The position numbers were made by a program, and so were the translations under genes. From the NCBI GenBank assembly GCA_030761205.1, contig JAULJL010000015.1, positions 13,087,501 through 13,151,500 of the forward strand: a DNA stretch of 64,000 nt, read 5' to 3'. This stretch comes from Fremontodendron californicum. Its lineage: Eukaryota; Streptophyta; Magnoliopsida; Malvales; Malvaceae. Below are positions 1 to 10,724 of this stretch, piece by piece; positions within the stretch are counted from its first letter, which is position 1; every line of letters starts with the position of its first letter. The notes beneath the pieces are model-generated. The model worked only from the letters and a program-made list of their open reading frames with translations, was not told where the DNA came from and did not search any database.

Positions 1-213
1 CTACTGTTATGTATTATATTGTTACATATCTACCTGGTTATAACATAAGCTGTAATTTTTTTATAACGTAATATGTTATAATATATTTTATATATATTGA
101 TAGGTTATATTGAAGGTATATATATTTTTTAAACATATATATAGTTACGTTCGTGATATATATATATGTAATATATATATATATAAAGTTAATCCTATTA
201 TTTTAAATAACAG
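1..213. other. AT-rich leader of copia remnant
   Basis: Strongly AT-rich DNA with several short (AT)n runs, directly upstream of the copia gag reading frame. It would hold the primer-binding site and part of the 5' LTR if the element were complete. I see no convincing tRNA-primer match and no copy of the 3' LTR found at 3675, so the 5' LTR is either outside the window or lost. Confidence 0.4.
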
Positions 214-3200
214 ATGACAGAGCGGTCTATCGTAAATGCGAGTGCGCCTGTAGCGCCAATGCCACCACATGTTACACATGGTGAGAGATCCGAGAAGTTC
301 AGTGGTCTGGACTTCAAATGTTGGCAGCATAAGATGCTGTTCTTTTTTACCACTCTGAACCTAGCCCGGTTCTTACGGGAGGAGGCCCCGGTTCCTAAAG
401 AGGGAGAGACCGATACTACGGTTGTAGCCTCGATGGAAGCATGGAAGCATTTTGACTTCCTATGCAAGAACTATATCCTTAACGGATTGGACAACACGTT
501 ATACAACGTGTATAGCCTGATCAAGACAGCGAGAGAGCTGTGGGAGTCCTTAGAGAGAAAATACAGAACCAAGGATGCCAACACGAAGAAATTTGTAGTT
601 GGCCTATTTCTGGATTTCAAAATGGTGGACTCAAAAACTGTGATTAGCCAAGTCCAAGAATATCAGTTAATCCTCCATGAAATTGATACCGAAGGAATGG
701 TTTTTAGTGAATCATTTGAGACGGCGGCTTTGATAGAGAAATTACCACCTTCGTGGAAAGATTTCAAGAACTATCTAAACACAAGAGAAAGGAGATGATT
801 TTAGAGGACTTGATTATCCAGTTAAGAATCGAGGAGGATAACTGTGGTTCAAAAAAGAGGGTTAAAGCTCAGATCATGGAAGCCAAGGCAAATGTTGTAG
901 AATATTTGCACAAGACCAACAAGAGAAAACATGTTGGTTCTAGTTCTTCCCAAGGAAATAAGGAACGAATTTCAAAAATTTCACGGGAACTTGTTTCGTA
1001 TGTAACAAGCCCGATCATCGAGCAAAGGACTGTCGTCAGAACAAGAAAAGAGCTCAAGCCAACTTAGTTGATGATTATGAGATTGAACTCGTTGCTGTAG
1101 TGTCACAAGTGAACATGGTAGAAAACCTTAAGACATGGTGGGTTGATACCGATGCCACTTGTCACGTTTGTTCTGATAGAAAGAGTTTCTCCGAGTATAA
1201 AGAAACAAAGACGAGATGACATCTGTTAGAGAACTAACTTTGAATAATGTGGTTCATGTTCCTGAAATTCATAAGAATTTGGTTTCCGGCTCTCTGTTGA
1301 GAAAGAACGGGTTTAGACTCGTATTTGAGTTTGATAAATTTGTAACTCACTAAATGTGGCATATTTGTGGGAAGAGGATATCTATATGATGTGCTTTTTA
1401 AGCTCATTGTAATGGCTGTTTTACCAAAGAATAATAATTAAATTATTTCTTATGTTAATTTGGTGGTATCGTCTAACATATGGCATGGTAGATAAGGTCA
1501 TGTGCTTTACAAGACCTTGCAGAGAATCAACAATCTGGATTTGGATTTGCTTCAACAAATTGTTATTAATAAAAATCACAAATGGAAAATTTGTGTGGAA
1601 TCCAAATTGGCTAAGGCTCCTTTCTATTCGGTAGAAAGAAGTAGTAAACCTCTAGATTTAATTCACACTGATATATGTGACTTAAAGTTTGTCCAATCTA
1701 GAGGTGATAAAAAGATATTGTTATATCTATTTGCTAAGAAGCAAAGACAAGACCTTAGAAGTTTTTGAACTCTTTAAAAAATGAGGTCGAAAATCGACTA
1801 AGCAAGAAAATAAGGAATGATATGGGTTGTGAATATGATTCAATGTTTAATGAATTTTGTTCAAAATATGGAATCAAGATTCAAACCAATTTTCCTTATT
1901 CACCTCAACAATACGGTTTGGCGAAACGCAAGAACCGAACGTTGAAAGAAATGATGAATGCTTTGTTGATTAGTTCAGGGTTACCTCAGAACTTGTGGGG
2001 GGGAAGCTATTTTGATAGCTATTTATATTTTAAATAAATATAGAAATAAGACAAGACACCGTATGAATTACGGAAGGGTTAAGGACCATCCTATAAGTAC
2101 ACGAAAATGTGAGGGTGTCTATCAGTTTCTCCAGCTTAAAAGGTCATGATAGGACCTAAAATTATGTTTGGTGCCTCATTCGAAGGGATCATGACCCAGT
2201 CCTTGAGGGCAAGAGAAAGACATATGAGATAATGTCAACTTTATGCAACAAGGGTACTCGAGTATGATCTTGGCATCAATGAGGGTGTCAACATAGTAAG
2301 TGGGGAAGAGTGTCATGGTATGGTATCGGCATGCCTTGGTGCTACCATGACTACCCTATTGTGAAGCGGAGGATGAGACTTTGTCCATGGGATCGGTGAT
2401 CCCTAATGGTGCCAAGAGTGGTACGGACCCTGAAAATAAACCATTAGGTTGTAAATGAATGTAAAGACATAACGTACTCAGTTAATAAACTGAGTAGATT
2501 TACAAGTATTCCTGGAAATGATACTGGAAGGCCATTGTGGAAGTACTTAGATATTCAAAATACACCTCAAGTTTTGGACTGCACTATACAAGATATCCAG
2601 ATGCAAAATGGATATTCTAAACTAAAGATTTCAAATCAACTAATGGATTTATCTTTATTATTGGAGAAGCTGCAGTATTTTGGAAATCTTCTAAACAAAC
2701 GTGAATAGCCAGATTTACCATTGTATCTAAAGTTATAGCTTTAGATAAAGCTGGAGAAGAAACGGACTAGCTTCAAAAGTTTAGAAGATATTCCAAGTTG
2801 GCCGAAACTTGTGCCTGCAATTTGTATACATTGTGATAACCAATCTGCAATTGGTAGGGCACAGAGTTGTTTGTATAACGATAAATCTTGACACATTCGT
2901 CGAAGACATAATACCGTTAGACAGTTGCTCTCAAATGAAATTATCACTATTGATTATGAAAAATCAAAGGATAATGAAGTGCACTTACGAAAAGTTTTAA
3001 CAAGAAAACAAATATATCATTGAAGGGAATGGGTCTTAAGCCTATAAATTAAAGTTACATAGTGAAAACCCAACCTAGTTGACTGGAGATCCCAAGATCT
3101 AGGTTCAAAAGGGACAACTAAATTATGTTAACTGAGTGTGAGCACTAAAAGAGTTAAAAACTCACTTATCAAAAAAAAAAAAAAGAGTTAAAAACTTTTA

Positions 3201-3674
3201 TCCATTCCTATGATGATTTAGTGCTACCTACAAAGGAGTTAGGATAAGCTATGCTTTTAATAATTCTTATAGCTTGATAAAATCAAGTGGGGTATTGCAG
3301 GATACTCTTAATAAGCAATCACCTATTATGAGTAAGAAACGTGACCACTTCTATGAGAATTGATCAGGCTTAATTCTCTAGAGTACTCATAGAAACCAGG
3401 CAGTGTCCGGGGCCAAAATGGACACAATCGTGAGAACCGAAGATGTTCGAAGAGGAATTGTGTCACACCTATTGTCTTGGTTTACACGAAAGGCTAAATA
3501 GTTCAAGACATCATGTTCACTAGTTAGCCGAGTAAATCTGATAGTTGTCACTATGGAAGGTTCAAAGCCAAAAGCTACCTATCTTGATGCAATAACTCTT
3601 TAAGGTTTTATTATCTCTCATATTCCGAGTCAGTTCATCGTTTTAATCAAACAATTTTCATTCATGTGGGGGAT
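214..3674 (+). mobile_element. Degenerate Ty1/copia retrotransposon internal region
   Basis: Pieces of a copia polyprotein lie in the usual order in shifting frames. A UBN2-type gag (about 214-1066) is broken by a frameshift near 790. A protease segment around 1135-1190 reads W-W-V-D-T-D-A-T-C-H, so the active-site triplet DTG has become DTD. GAG-pre-integrase and integrase pieces lie at 1500-2037, including a Y-S-P-Q-Q-Y-G-L-A-K-R block near 1900. An RNase H segment at about 2540-3000 contains the S-W/F-W-K-S-S-K-Q-T and D-N-Q-S-A-I-G motifs. The reverse transcriptase that should lie between integrase and RNase H (2100-2520) is not recognisable and seems deleted. Frameshifts, in-frame stops and the missing RT show it cannot be autonomous. 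3000-3670 is its untranslated 3' part and holds a 13-A run near 3171. Confidence 0.85.
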
Positions 3675-4195
3675 TGTCGGATATTAATATTTTTTGAATG
3701 GCTTGTCTGTTCGGATTAGACATGCCGGTTCGGTTTCTTTCTATTGGTTTTTGATCGAACCGGTTCAGTTTTTTTCTATTGGTTTTTGACCGAACCGGTT
3801 CTTGTCATTTGGTGTGTTTGTTCGAACAGACTTATGGTTTTCTATAAATAGCCTAGACTACTGCTTTTTTTAATATATAGAATTTTTTCTGTTTTTCCTC
3901 TCAATTTTTTCAAGTGTCTTCCGTGAGAGAGACCGACATCTTTTTTCTGGTTCGCCGTGTTGCTTAGAATGTGCTCTCGACTGCAACGTAATCGAGGAGG
4001 CCTGGGAGACGAATTGCAATATACTGTAAGCACCTGAGAGACAGACAATAATCGTCTTAAGGTCAAAGGTGAAACCTTGACTTGATTATCCTTTTCTGTA
4101 TTCGGATCAACCTGTAAGTGTTGTCAATTTCCTTTCTGGAATGTTCGTAATATATATATATATATATATATATATACTGTTCTGCCAGAATTTCA
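3675..4195 (+). repeat. 3' LTR (partial) of the copia element
   Basis: A purine tract (GTGGGGGA) ends at 3673 and is followed at 3675 by TGTCGGATATTAAT, the usual TG start of a copia LTR. Inside are two tandem copies of a CCGGTTC-rich segment (3725-3800) containing TCTATTGGTTTTTGA, then a TATA-like TATAAATAG at 3843-3851, consistent with a U3 promoter. The right end is unclear: a (TA)n run at about 4148-4177 is followed by the kinase fragment. With no 5' LTR visible, LTR divergence cannot be used for dating. Confidence 0.6.
3843..3851 (+). promoter_or_regulatory. Putative TATA box of the copia LTR
   Basis: TATAAATAG lies within the LTR after the CCGGTTC-rich U3 repeats, where a U3 promoter is expected. 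Position and consensus match are the only evidence. Confidence 0.4.
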
Positions 4196-4254
4196 GATAA
4201 GTAATTTGTTATTTAATCTTTCAATTTATATTAGTAGTAATGAAATTTTGCTAA

Positions 4255-4640
4255 TTGCTTACAAGATCGCTAACACTCCCATGGAAGCAGAGGCTAGAGA
4301 TTTGCATTGGTACAGCTCGTGGATTACATTACCTTCATACTGGAGCAAAGCAAGGAATAATTCACCGTGACGTTACGAGTAGCAATATTCTTTTGGATGA
4401 TAAATGGGTTTGTAAGCTTTCCGATTTCGGTTTGTCCAAGATGGTTTCCCGTAACAAGTCAAAAACTTTGAAAAAAATAAAGTCACAACTGAGGGGTACT
4501 GTGGGTTATGTGGATCCAGAGTATCTCGGAGGACTTGGACCAACGGAAAAATCTGATGTTTTCTCATTTGGGGTTGTTTTATTTGAAGCGTTGTGTTGCT
4601 AGAAAGGTAATTGATAGAAGGGTTAAGCTTCAAATAAACT
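4255..4640 (+). pseudogene. Truncated receptor-like kinase fragment
   Basis: A piece of a Ser/Thr kinase of the same family as the larger genes downstream. It starts in subdomain VIa (L-P-W-K-Q-R-L-E-I-C-I-G), keeps the catalytic loop HRDVTSSN, the DFG motif, the G-Y-V-D-P-E-Y segment and E-K-S-D-V-F-S-F-G, then hits a stop at 4600-4602 (ALCC*). The next frame continues with R-K-V-I-D-R, so a 1-bp frameshift separates them. The N-lobe is absent: nothing kinase-like lies between the copia LTR and this fragment, so the 5' part was probably lost at or near the retrotransposon junction. It resembles the pseudogene at 10725 (G-R-K-V-I-D-L) more than the intact kinases. Not expected to be functional. 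Confidence 0.85.
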
Positions 4641-5427
4641 GCTCTGATCTGAATTTCAAAAGAAAATGTCTTTTTTTAGCTAGGAACTAAATAAGCCAGG
4701 AGACCAATTAAATCATTCAAGACCTGCAAAAAAAAGAAAAAATCATTTTAGGATTTGCTAATTGCTTTCCAGCAGCATCAACTAAATTAATGGGTAGCTT
4801 TATTGTTGATTGTGACTTTCCCCATATTTTGTTTTGGGTTGAAAAACACGTGGTTGGCTCGGGGCTCCACATTTTATTTTATAGAATGAAAGTTGGGAAT
4901 CAGTTTTAGACCAAGAGCATCATCTGGAGAGGAAAAGAATTCATGATCCCTAATCCATGGTCATTTTAAAATGCAATTGGGAATCGCTTTTTGTCCCAGA
5001 GGAAGGATCAGAGATCAAGATGTCATCTTTTTCTAGTGGGAGCTTTACTTTTGGGATCGTTGACGAAAGGACTTGGAGCTTGAGGGAGTGGTGTGGTTTG
5101 AACCTTGAACCAAAAGTTATCATATCTGTAGTTGGAAGCAGCAAGAAGAAACACTTGACTTGGACTCGAACATACTGTACTAGATTATAGTACTAAACTA
5201 TTGTTACACATTCGTTTTGATATATATGTTTGACACATATTTGAACATGCATATGAATATGATCATCAAAATATATAAAAAAAAATTAATTTTTGAATAT
5301 AACCATATCGAACACATATTCATATCCAATATTCATCCGAATCCGAATAATATAGATGTTACATGTTTTCAAAGTGTAATACATATTTGAATCAGTGTAT
5401 AAACCCTGATACGTAATTAACTATGGT
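4641..5427. other. Intergenic DNA without recognisable gene
   Basis: Holds a short A-run, a 77-codon reading frame at 4957-5190 with no family I recognise, and an AT-rich stretch (5210-5400) rich in ATATTCATAT-type words that also occur at 7920-8060 and 63880-63980. I see no supported gene. Confidence 0.5.
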
Positions 5428-6045
5428 TGAAGTACTTTTAGGCTGTTACATTTCATACTACATGAATGCTAAAATCAAGTCAAGGTCAAGCAACATTTCT
5501 CGATGAGATATCACCACAAATATCATTAAGTCCAAAGTTACTCCTCCGTACTCCTTTACTGCTTCCAAGTTCCAACATGAGAGATCCTTCACGTTTTCTT
5601 TCAAGTTTGTTCAGTGACTTTAAGAAAGAAACAGGGAATAGAAAATTAAAATTTAGTGAAGGAATTAATAAGAAGCAGACTAGGATACGAAATCCAGCGG
5701 CTCTTCCTGAGGAAATAGTGTTGGAGCAAACCAGAAAAGAGCCAAGAGAACTGCAGTTTGCTTGACATAATCTGCTATAACATAATTGGAAACTTGAGAG
5801 TTCATCAAACAGTCATATGATGCAGCCACTATTGCAGAAAGAGCTATTTTAGCATTTAATTTCTGGTAACCCTTGGTATTTGAAATGTGCCTACTGATTT
5901 TTTCCTCAAAAAAAAAAAAGAACCAGAAGAAGACAAAATAATACACATGAATCCTGAAGAGAAGAAAAGAATAGGGTCCCTCAGAGGACCCTACTTATTG
6001 AATGAGGCTACAACATTATTATTTATAGTACATGTTGGTTCCAAT
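5428..6045 (+). repeat. Duplicated kinase 5' remnant, internally deleted copy
   Basis: 5428-5752 is nearly identical to 17922-18250 (from AAGTACTTTTAGGCTG to GAGCCAAGAGAA), and 5753-6045 is nearly identical to 19465-19775. In the second location these halves are about 1.2 kb apart and flank a kinase gene body. Here they are fused at GAGAACTGCAG, so this copy lost the kinase core by internal deletion. The reading frame at 5578-5765 (M-R-D-P-S-R-F-L-S-S-L-F) is the leftover N-terminal coding part, whose A-L-P-E-E matches the A-F-P-E-E just before the kinase domain in the pseudogene at 10725. Not functional. Confidence 0.8.
5972..5993. other. Short perfect hairpin, conserved in both block copies
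   Basis: Arms TAGGGTCC and GGACCCTA enclose CTCAGA. The same hairpin is at 19692-19713. It follows an A/T-rich stretch, so it could be a transcript-end structure of the duplicated kinase unit or a MITE remnant; the sequence does not decide. Confidence 0.4.
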
Positions 6046-6179
6046 CAAAGCAAATAAAGTAAAGCCAATAATGCAAGACTCTTCAAACAAAGTAAAGCCA
6101 ATAAAGAATAGGGTCACTTTTTTATTGCTCTTTTGTAATTGGGTAAATTGTGTACTCAGTTATAAATAGAGGTGGTAAA

Positions 6180-6395
6180 ATGAACCCGAACTCGAAAACC
6201 CGTCCAGGAAAATCCGAACCCGAATCCGTCCAAATCCGATTTGATCAAAAAGTCAAAAATTCGAACCCGAAAAAACCCGAACCCGAATGGGCCCGAACCT
6301 GAATGGACCTGAACCCGAATGGACCCGAACCCGAATGAGCCCGAACCCGAATGAGCCCGAACCCGAATGGACCCGAACCCGAGACCGGCCCGAAC
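6180..6395. repeat. CCCGAACCCGAATG minisatellite, left end of hAT
   Basis: Tandem, slightly varied copies of a unit of about 15-16 bp (CCCGAACCCGAATGGG and CCCGAACCCGAATGAG). It lies just inside the left terminus of the hAT element and mirrors the array at 7678-7870. Confidence 0.85.
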
Positions 6396-6754
6396 CCCAA
6401 TTTAATACTAAAAATAAAAATAATCAAATCACAATTAATTTTTTTTTTACAAAGCAATAACTTTAATTATTATTTTTATTCTAATTTTTTTAATAATTTA
6501 ATTAAAATTTAATATATTATATATATGATGATGAAATAATAATTTTATCAAAAAGTAAATTATATTTTGTACTTATAAGTTATAACTTTAACGTTTCATA
6601 TCATGATGAATTTACAATCTAAATATTTTAAATTCTTGAAAATTTTAGAGATATGAAGAAAAAAAAGTTGACAATAATTCAATTATTCTTTAAGGGTAAA
6701 AAAATTTGACAATAATTCAATTATTTTGGCCTTTTGGGTTATACTTATACGGTT

Positions 6755-6998
6755 TAGACCTGCTCATTGGCCGGGCCTGGGCAGGATATTTTGTGTTCCG
6801 GGCCGGCCCGGAACAGTAATTTTTATTATAATAATATTATTTTATTTAATTTTAATTATAAAAAAATAAAATAAAAAAAAATTTTTTTTATTCCAATGAA
6901 CAGTGTTCGGGCCTAAACGGCCGGGCCGGGCCGGGCCTGGGTAGAGAAAATAAAAAAAAAAAAAAAACGGGCTGCGGCCCGGCCCATGAGCAGCTCTA
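6755..6998. mobile_element. Nested GC-end MITE (TAGACCTGCTCAT type)
   Basis: The ends TAGACCTGCTCAT and ATGAGCAGCTCTA form an imperfect inverted repeat, with GGCCGGGCC-rich subterminal blocks and an AT-rich middle. This is the look of the small hAT-like elements also seen at 37793 and 45881. No clean 8-bp target duplication is visible. Confidence 0.6.
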
Positions 6999-7677
6999 GG
7001 TTAGGGTGGGTATGTTTAATTGGATTATGACTTTCATGGGATTTTATTTTAGCGGGTGGGTTTAATGGAGTTTTGGATTTTATGGCCTTTTAGTTTTTGG
7101 TATATTTATTATATATTAATAAATAATCATATTAATTATATATTTATTACGTATAATTTAAATATAAATTATATTTTTTTAGTACTACTTTATAATTTAT
7201 ACTTTATACTGATGAAAAAAATATAAGTATTCGATAGATAGATAGATATATATATATATATATATCTTGACTATAAGCATAAATGTTTTGCATTTTATAA
7301 GTATATAAACGAATAGATGAAGGCCAGAATTTATTTTTAAAAGTTTTTTATTTTATAGTGAATATAAATTATAATGTATTTATATTTTGAAATTCGAGTT
7401 CATCAAATCAATTATTTTAAATATCAATATGATTAATTTATAATATATCATATTTTTTATAATAAATTATTTCAAAATTTGATTTTATATAACAAATTAA
7501 TTTCTTATTCTTTTGGTGCTAACAAATATTAATTTTAAAAAATAAATATAATTAAAAATATCATTTAATAGCAAAAGTATAAAAATAATAATAAATTAAT
7601 AATTTGTTTTTAGATATAAATATTTAAATTACGTAAAAATGATTATATCTAATATAAAATAAAATGATGTAAAACAT

Positions 7678-7870
7678 ACCCGAACCCAGACCGAACCCGA
7701 ACCCGAATGGGCCCGAACCCGAATGGGCCCGAACCCGAATGAGCCCGAACCCGAATGGACCCGAACCCGAATGAGCCCGAACCCGGATGGATCCGAACCC
7801 GAATGAGCCCGAACCCGAATGAACCCAAACCCGCATAAACCCGAACCCGAATGAACCCGACCCGAACCCG
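7678..7870. repeat. CCCGAACCCGAATG minisatellite, right end of hAT
   Basis: About ten imperfect copies of the same 16-bp unit as the left array, in direct rather than inverted orientation, ending next to the right terminus of the hAT element. Strand bias makes long G-F-G-S-I-R-V reading frames on the minus strand that are not genes. Confidence 0.85.
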
Positions 7871-8656
7871 CCCAATTGCCACCTCTAGTTATAAACCAAA
7901 GATTTTATCATTTACATCACGTTTAATCTATGTTTTTCAAATTTGAATATGAATATCGAATATGAATATAAATATGTGATACGAATATATTTAAATTTTT
8001 AAAAAATATATATTTAGAAGATCATAATTTATATATATATATTCATGTACAGATATCAGATTAAAAAAATTAAAAATCTAAGTAACCTACTGTAACAGTG
8101 ATTTCTGCATGACTGTTATTGTATTGATAAAGCACAATTGAATTTCAACAGTAAAAAAATAAACGTAAATAACTCCAACTGAAAAAAAAAAAAAATGCTA
8201 ATTAAATCTTCAATTTTGATAATGAGAGATCCTTCACATTTCTGCAATATAAACATACTCTTTCACATCTCTCCAACGTTTTGAAGAAAGCATTGGCAAA
8301 CAATAAATCCCATATAATTAAGCGGAAAGCAAATAAAAACTAATCAATTTCTATTTGACCCAGTTTACTGTTACTGACTGGAGTGAAATAATTCAGAATT
8401 TGGAGATAAAAAAAGGACTTATAACTACAAGATAAGATCAAAATAAATAGATGATGGATATTTTATTGACCTCTTACAAGTTACAACGAAGCAGCCAGGA
8501 AATGAAAGGTTTGATAAATGTGTCAGACTTCTACATCCAAGTTACATCCATCCGGATTAAATGAATCAAATTTCAAACTTATTGCTTCTTTTTCTCTTTC
8601 TCGTAAAATACTGTTTCTTTATTCAACTGCTATTGAATCCCTAATTAGCTTCCACT

Positions 8657-9808
8657 ATGAAGTATCCTTTGTCTTCTCTTCTAAGCTGCTTAGTTTTAAA
8701 GAAAAAATCCCAAGGTTCAGAACTTCCGGAGGATATATGCCGTCAATTTTCGCTAGCCGAGATCAAAGCCGCTACCAATAACTTCCACCCAGACTCGATT
8801 ATTGGTGAAGGTGGTTTTGGGACTGTTTACAAAGGGACTATCGATGATGGAACCATAGTTGCTGTCAAACGCTGCCGAAGAGGACCATCTCAAGGAGTGA
8901 CAGCGTTCCAAAATGAGGTACAGTTGCTTTGCCAGTTACGCCACCCACATCTCGTCTCTCTCATCGGGCTCTGCCTTGCGCAAAATGAAATGTTCGTTGT
9001 GTTAGAATACATGAGCAGAGGGTCACTCCATGCTTTTCTCTTTAGGAAGGATTATGTTCCACTCGCTTGGAAACATAGGCTACAGATATGTATCGGTGCA
9101 GCACGTGGATTACATTACCTTCACACTGGAGCCAAGCGTGCTGTAATCCACCGTAACATCAAGAGCTCAAACATACTTTTAGATGATGAATGTTCTTGTA
9201 AGCTTTCCGATTTTGGCTTGTCCAAACTGGGTCCTCGTAGCATGTCAAAAGCCTTGATAAGAATGGATACTAGAATTATGGGAACTATTGGATATATGGC
9301 TCCGGAATACGCACTTTATGGAGAACTGACAGAAAAATCTGACGTCTACTCATTTGGGGTCGTTTTGTTTGAAGTTATTTGTGGTAGAACAGTCCGTGAT
9401 TTTTTTCACAAGCATCAACAAGACATGCTAGATTGTGTTTCTGAATTTGTGAAGGAAGGATCCATTTATCATGTCGTGGATCCATACCTAAAGGGGAGGA
9501 TAGCTCCAGAATGTTTGAAGAAATATGTGGAAATAGCTTGTAGCTGTGTCCACCACTATAAGGGAAATGAGCGACCAGCAATGGGTGAGGTGGAGGTCGC
9601 ACTAGAGCTTGCCTTGGAGCTGCAAGAGAAAGCAGATTCTGAAATGGAGGGCATCAATCCTATTCCTTATGGTGAATGTATATATGAAGAGGCATCAGTT
9701 TCTGCCTCTGTTTGCAATTTTTTGGGTCTTTATTGCAACTCTTATGGAAATGTTAGTGGATATAACTCATCAGAGTCAGATAGCAATAATTCCAATAATA
9801 ATAGTTAA
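8657..9808 (+). CDS. FERONIA-related receptor-like cytoplasmic kinase with HRN catalytic loop
   Basis: Single-exon ORF of 383 aa. Residues 1-20 are a short leader with a hydrophobic patch followed by KKK; there is no malectin-like ectodomain and no upstream exon that I can see, so it is receptor-like cytoplasmic in form. Kinase domain about 35-315: glycine loop GEGGFG (50-55), ATP lysine in VAVK (K71), alpha-C Glu in QNEVQ (E87), catalytic loop HRNIKSSN (165-172), DFG (185-187), M-A-P-E-Y, and E-K-S-D-V-Y-S-F-G. The family is the CrRLK1L/FERONIA-like branch of plant RLKs. The catalytic Asp of HRD is Asn, whereas both paralogues (20322 and 62031) keep HRD; by knowledge of the family this should abolish or strongly lower phosphotransfer. 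The tail is rich in Ser and Asn. The start is chosen because all three copies share it and upstream frames are closed. It may be an expressed pseudokinase or an early pseudogene. Confidence 0.88.
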   Translation: MKYPLSSLLSCLVLKKKSQGSELPEDICRQFSLAEIKAATNNFHPDSIIGEGGFGTVYKGTIDDGTIVAVKRCRRGPSQGVTAFQNEVQLLCQLRHPHLVSLIGLCLAQNEMFVVLEYMSRGSLHAFLFRKDYVPLAWKHRLQICIGAARGLHYLHTGAKRAVIHRNIKSSNILLDDECSCKLSDFGLSKLGPRSMSKALIRMDTRIMGTIGYMAPEYALYGELTEKSDVYSFGVVLFEVICGRTVRDFFHKHQQDMLDCVSEFVKEGSIYHVVDPYLKGRIAPECLKKYVEIACSCVHHYKGNERPAMGEVEVALELALELQEKADSEMEGINPIPYGECIYEEASVSASVCNFLGLYCNSYGNVSGYNSSESDSNNSNNNS

Positions 9809-10724
9809 ATACTTGTTGGAATGACATAGCAATCTATTTAGATAGTTTGCTAATTCAATTCGCAAGCACTCTTTCATTGTTGGATGGCTAATTTATTTAC
9901 TTGTTTAATTATCCGAGCTTATATTTGTTGATTAGATTTAGACCATATTGTGATTATAGTAAAATTATTGATTATACTAACTATCGATTAATGACAATAA
10001 ATTTTTCTTTATTGATTTTCATTAATTGAAGAAATTCAAAGAGAAGAACTTTTGGCACCAAAATGCAGAGACTTTCTTGAATTGCATTATGTTTTGGGAA
10101 GAAAATTAGACAGGTAACTCCAGGGAGTGGAGGATGTTACTGTTATCTGCAAAGTAACAGGATTTCTTCATTCCTGGAAAGAAAATGTAATAAAACATTT
10201 CGACTTTTTTTTCTACTCACCAGAAAATCAACATTTAGCCCACCTTAGGAAAAACGAAAAATCTTTTACTCGAATTGGAGCACCTTGGTTACAAACAAAG
10301 TCTTAGATGATGTTAATGTTGTTTTAATAACTTTATTTAGTCAAAGTTTATGCTTATGCATTTTGTCACTGCATCAAACTAAGGCTCAAGTCTTCATTGG
10401 CGGCTTAATGAAACCACAAGGCATAAAGGGCCCTGACACTGATTTTCATTGACTTTGAAATTTCAGCTGATACTGAAAAAGAAGTCAAAAATCAATAAAT
10501 TTGAATACACAAAAATTCTACCATATTTTCTCCTATATCTTCCTTTGACCCAATAATGGCAGCAACTCAAAGGATTCCAGAAAGTTGAAAATTAATGCTC
10601 AATCCGAACTTTGAAATAGACACTTTCACATTTAAAATGAACAGTGTAGAATAGTCATAAGTCCTTAATCAGATGAAACTGTAACATTCAATCAAATCAA
10701 AAGTTGCTCCCTTCTTTTTCTACA
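9809..10724. other. Spacer between kinase gene and pseudogene
   Basis: Non-coding, duplicated at 21471-22459 and, inverted, at about 61350-62030. No gene or RNA is recognised. It is presumably the 3' flank of the kinase plus the upstream region of the pseudogene. Confidence 0.5.

Larger units (their letters stand above)
6167..7887. mobile_element. Non-autonomous hAT-type element, 1721 bp
   Basis: Bounded by an exact 8-bp direct repeat GTTATAAA (6159-6166 and 7888-7895), the target duplication length of hAT elements. The ends are TAGAGGTGG and CCACCTCTA, a perfect 9-bp inverted repeat. Just inside both ends is a minisatellite built on CCCGAACCCGAATG, in the same orientation at both ends. No transposase is present; the interior is AT-rich. 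A second GC-rich element is nested at 6755-6998. Apparent reading frames full of S-G-F-G on the minus strand are only the minisatellite translated. The direct repeat copy of this region at 19.78 kb lacks the element. Confidence 0.85.

Noticed and set aside
7624..7882. F-G-rich nucleoporin-like protein on the minus strand
   Set aside because: It is the CCCGAACCCGAATG minisatellite of the hAT element read in a frame; the same appears at 6245-6457.
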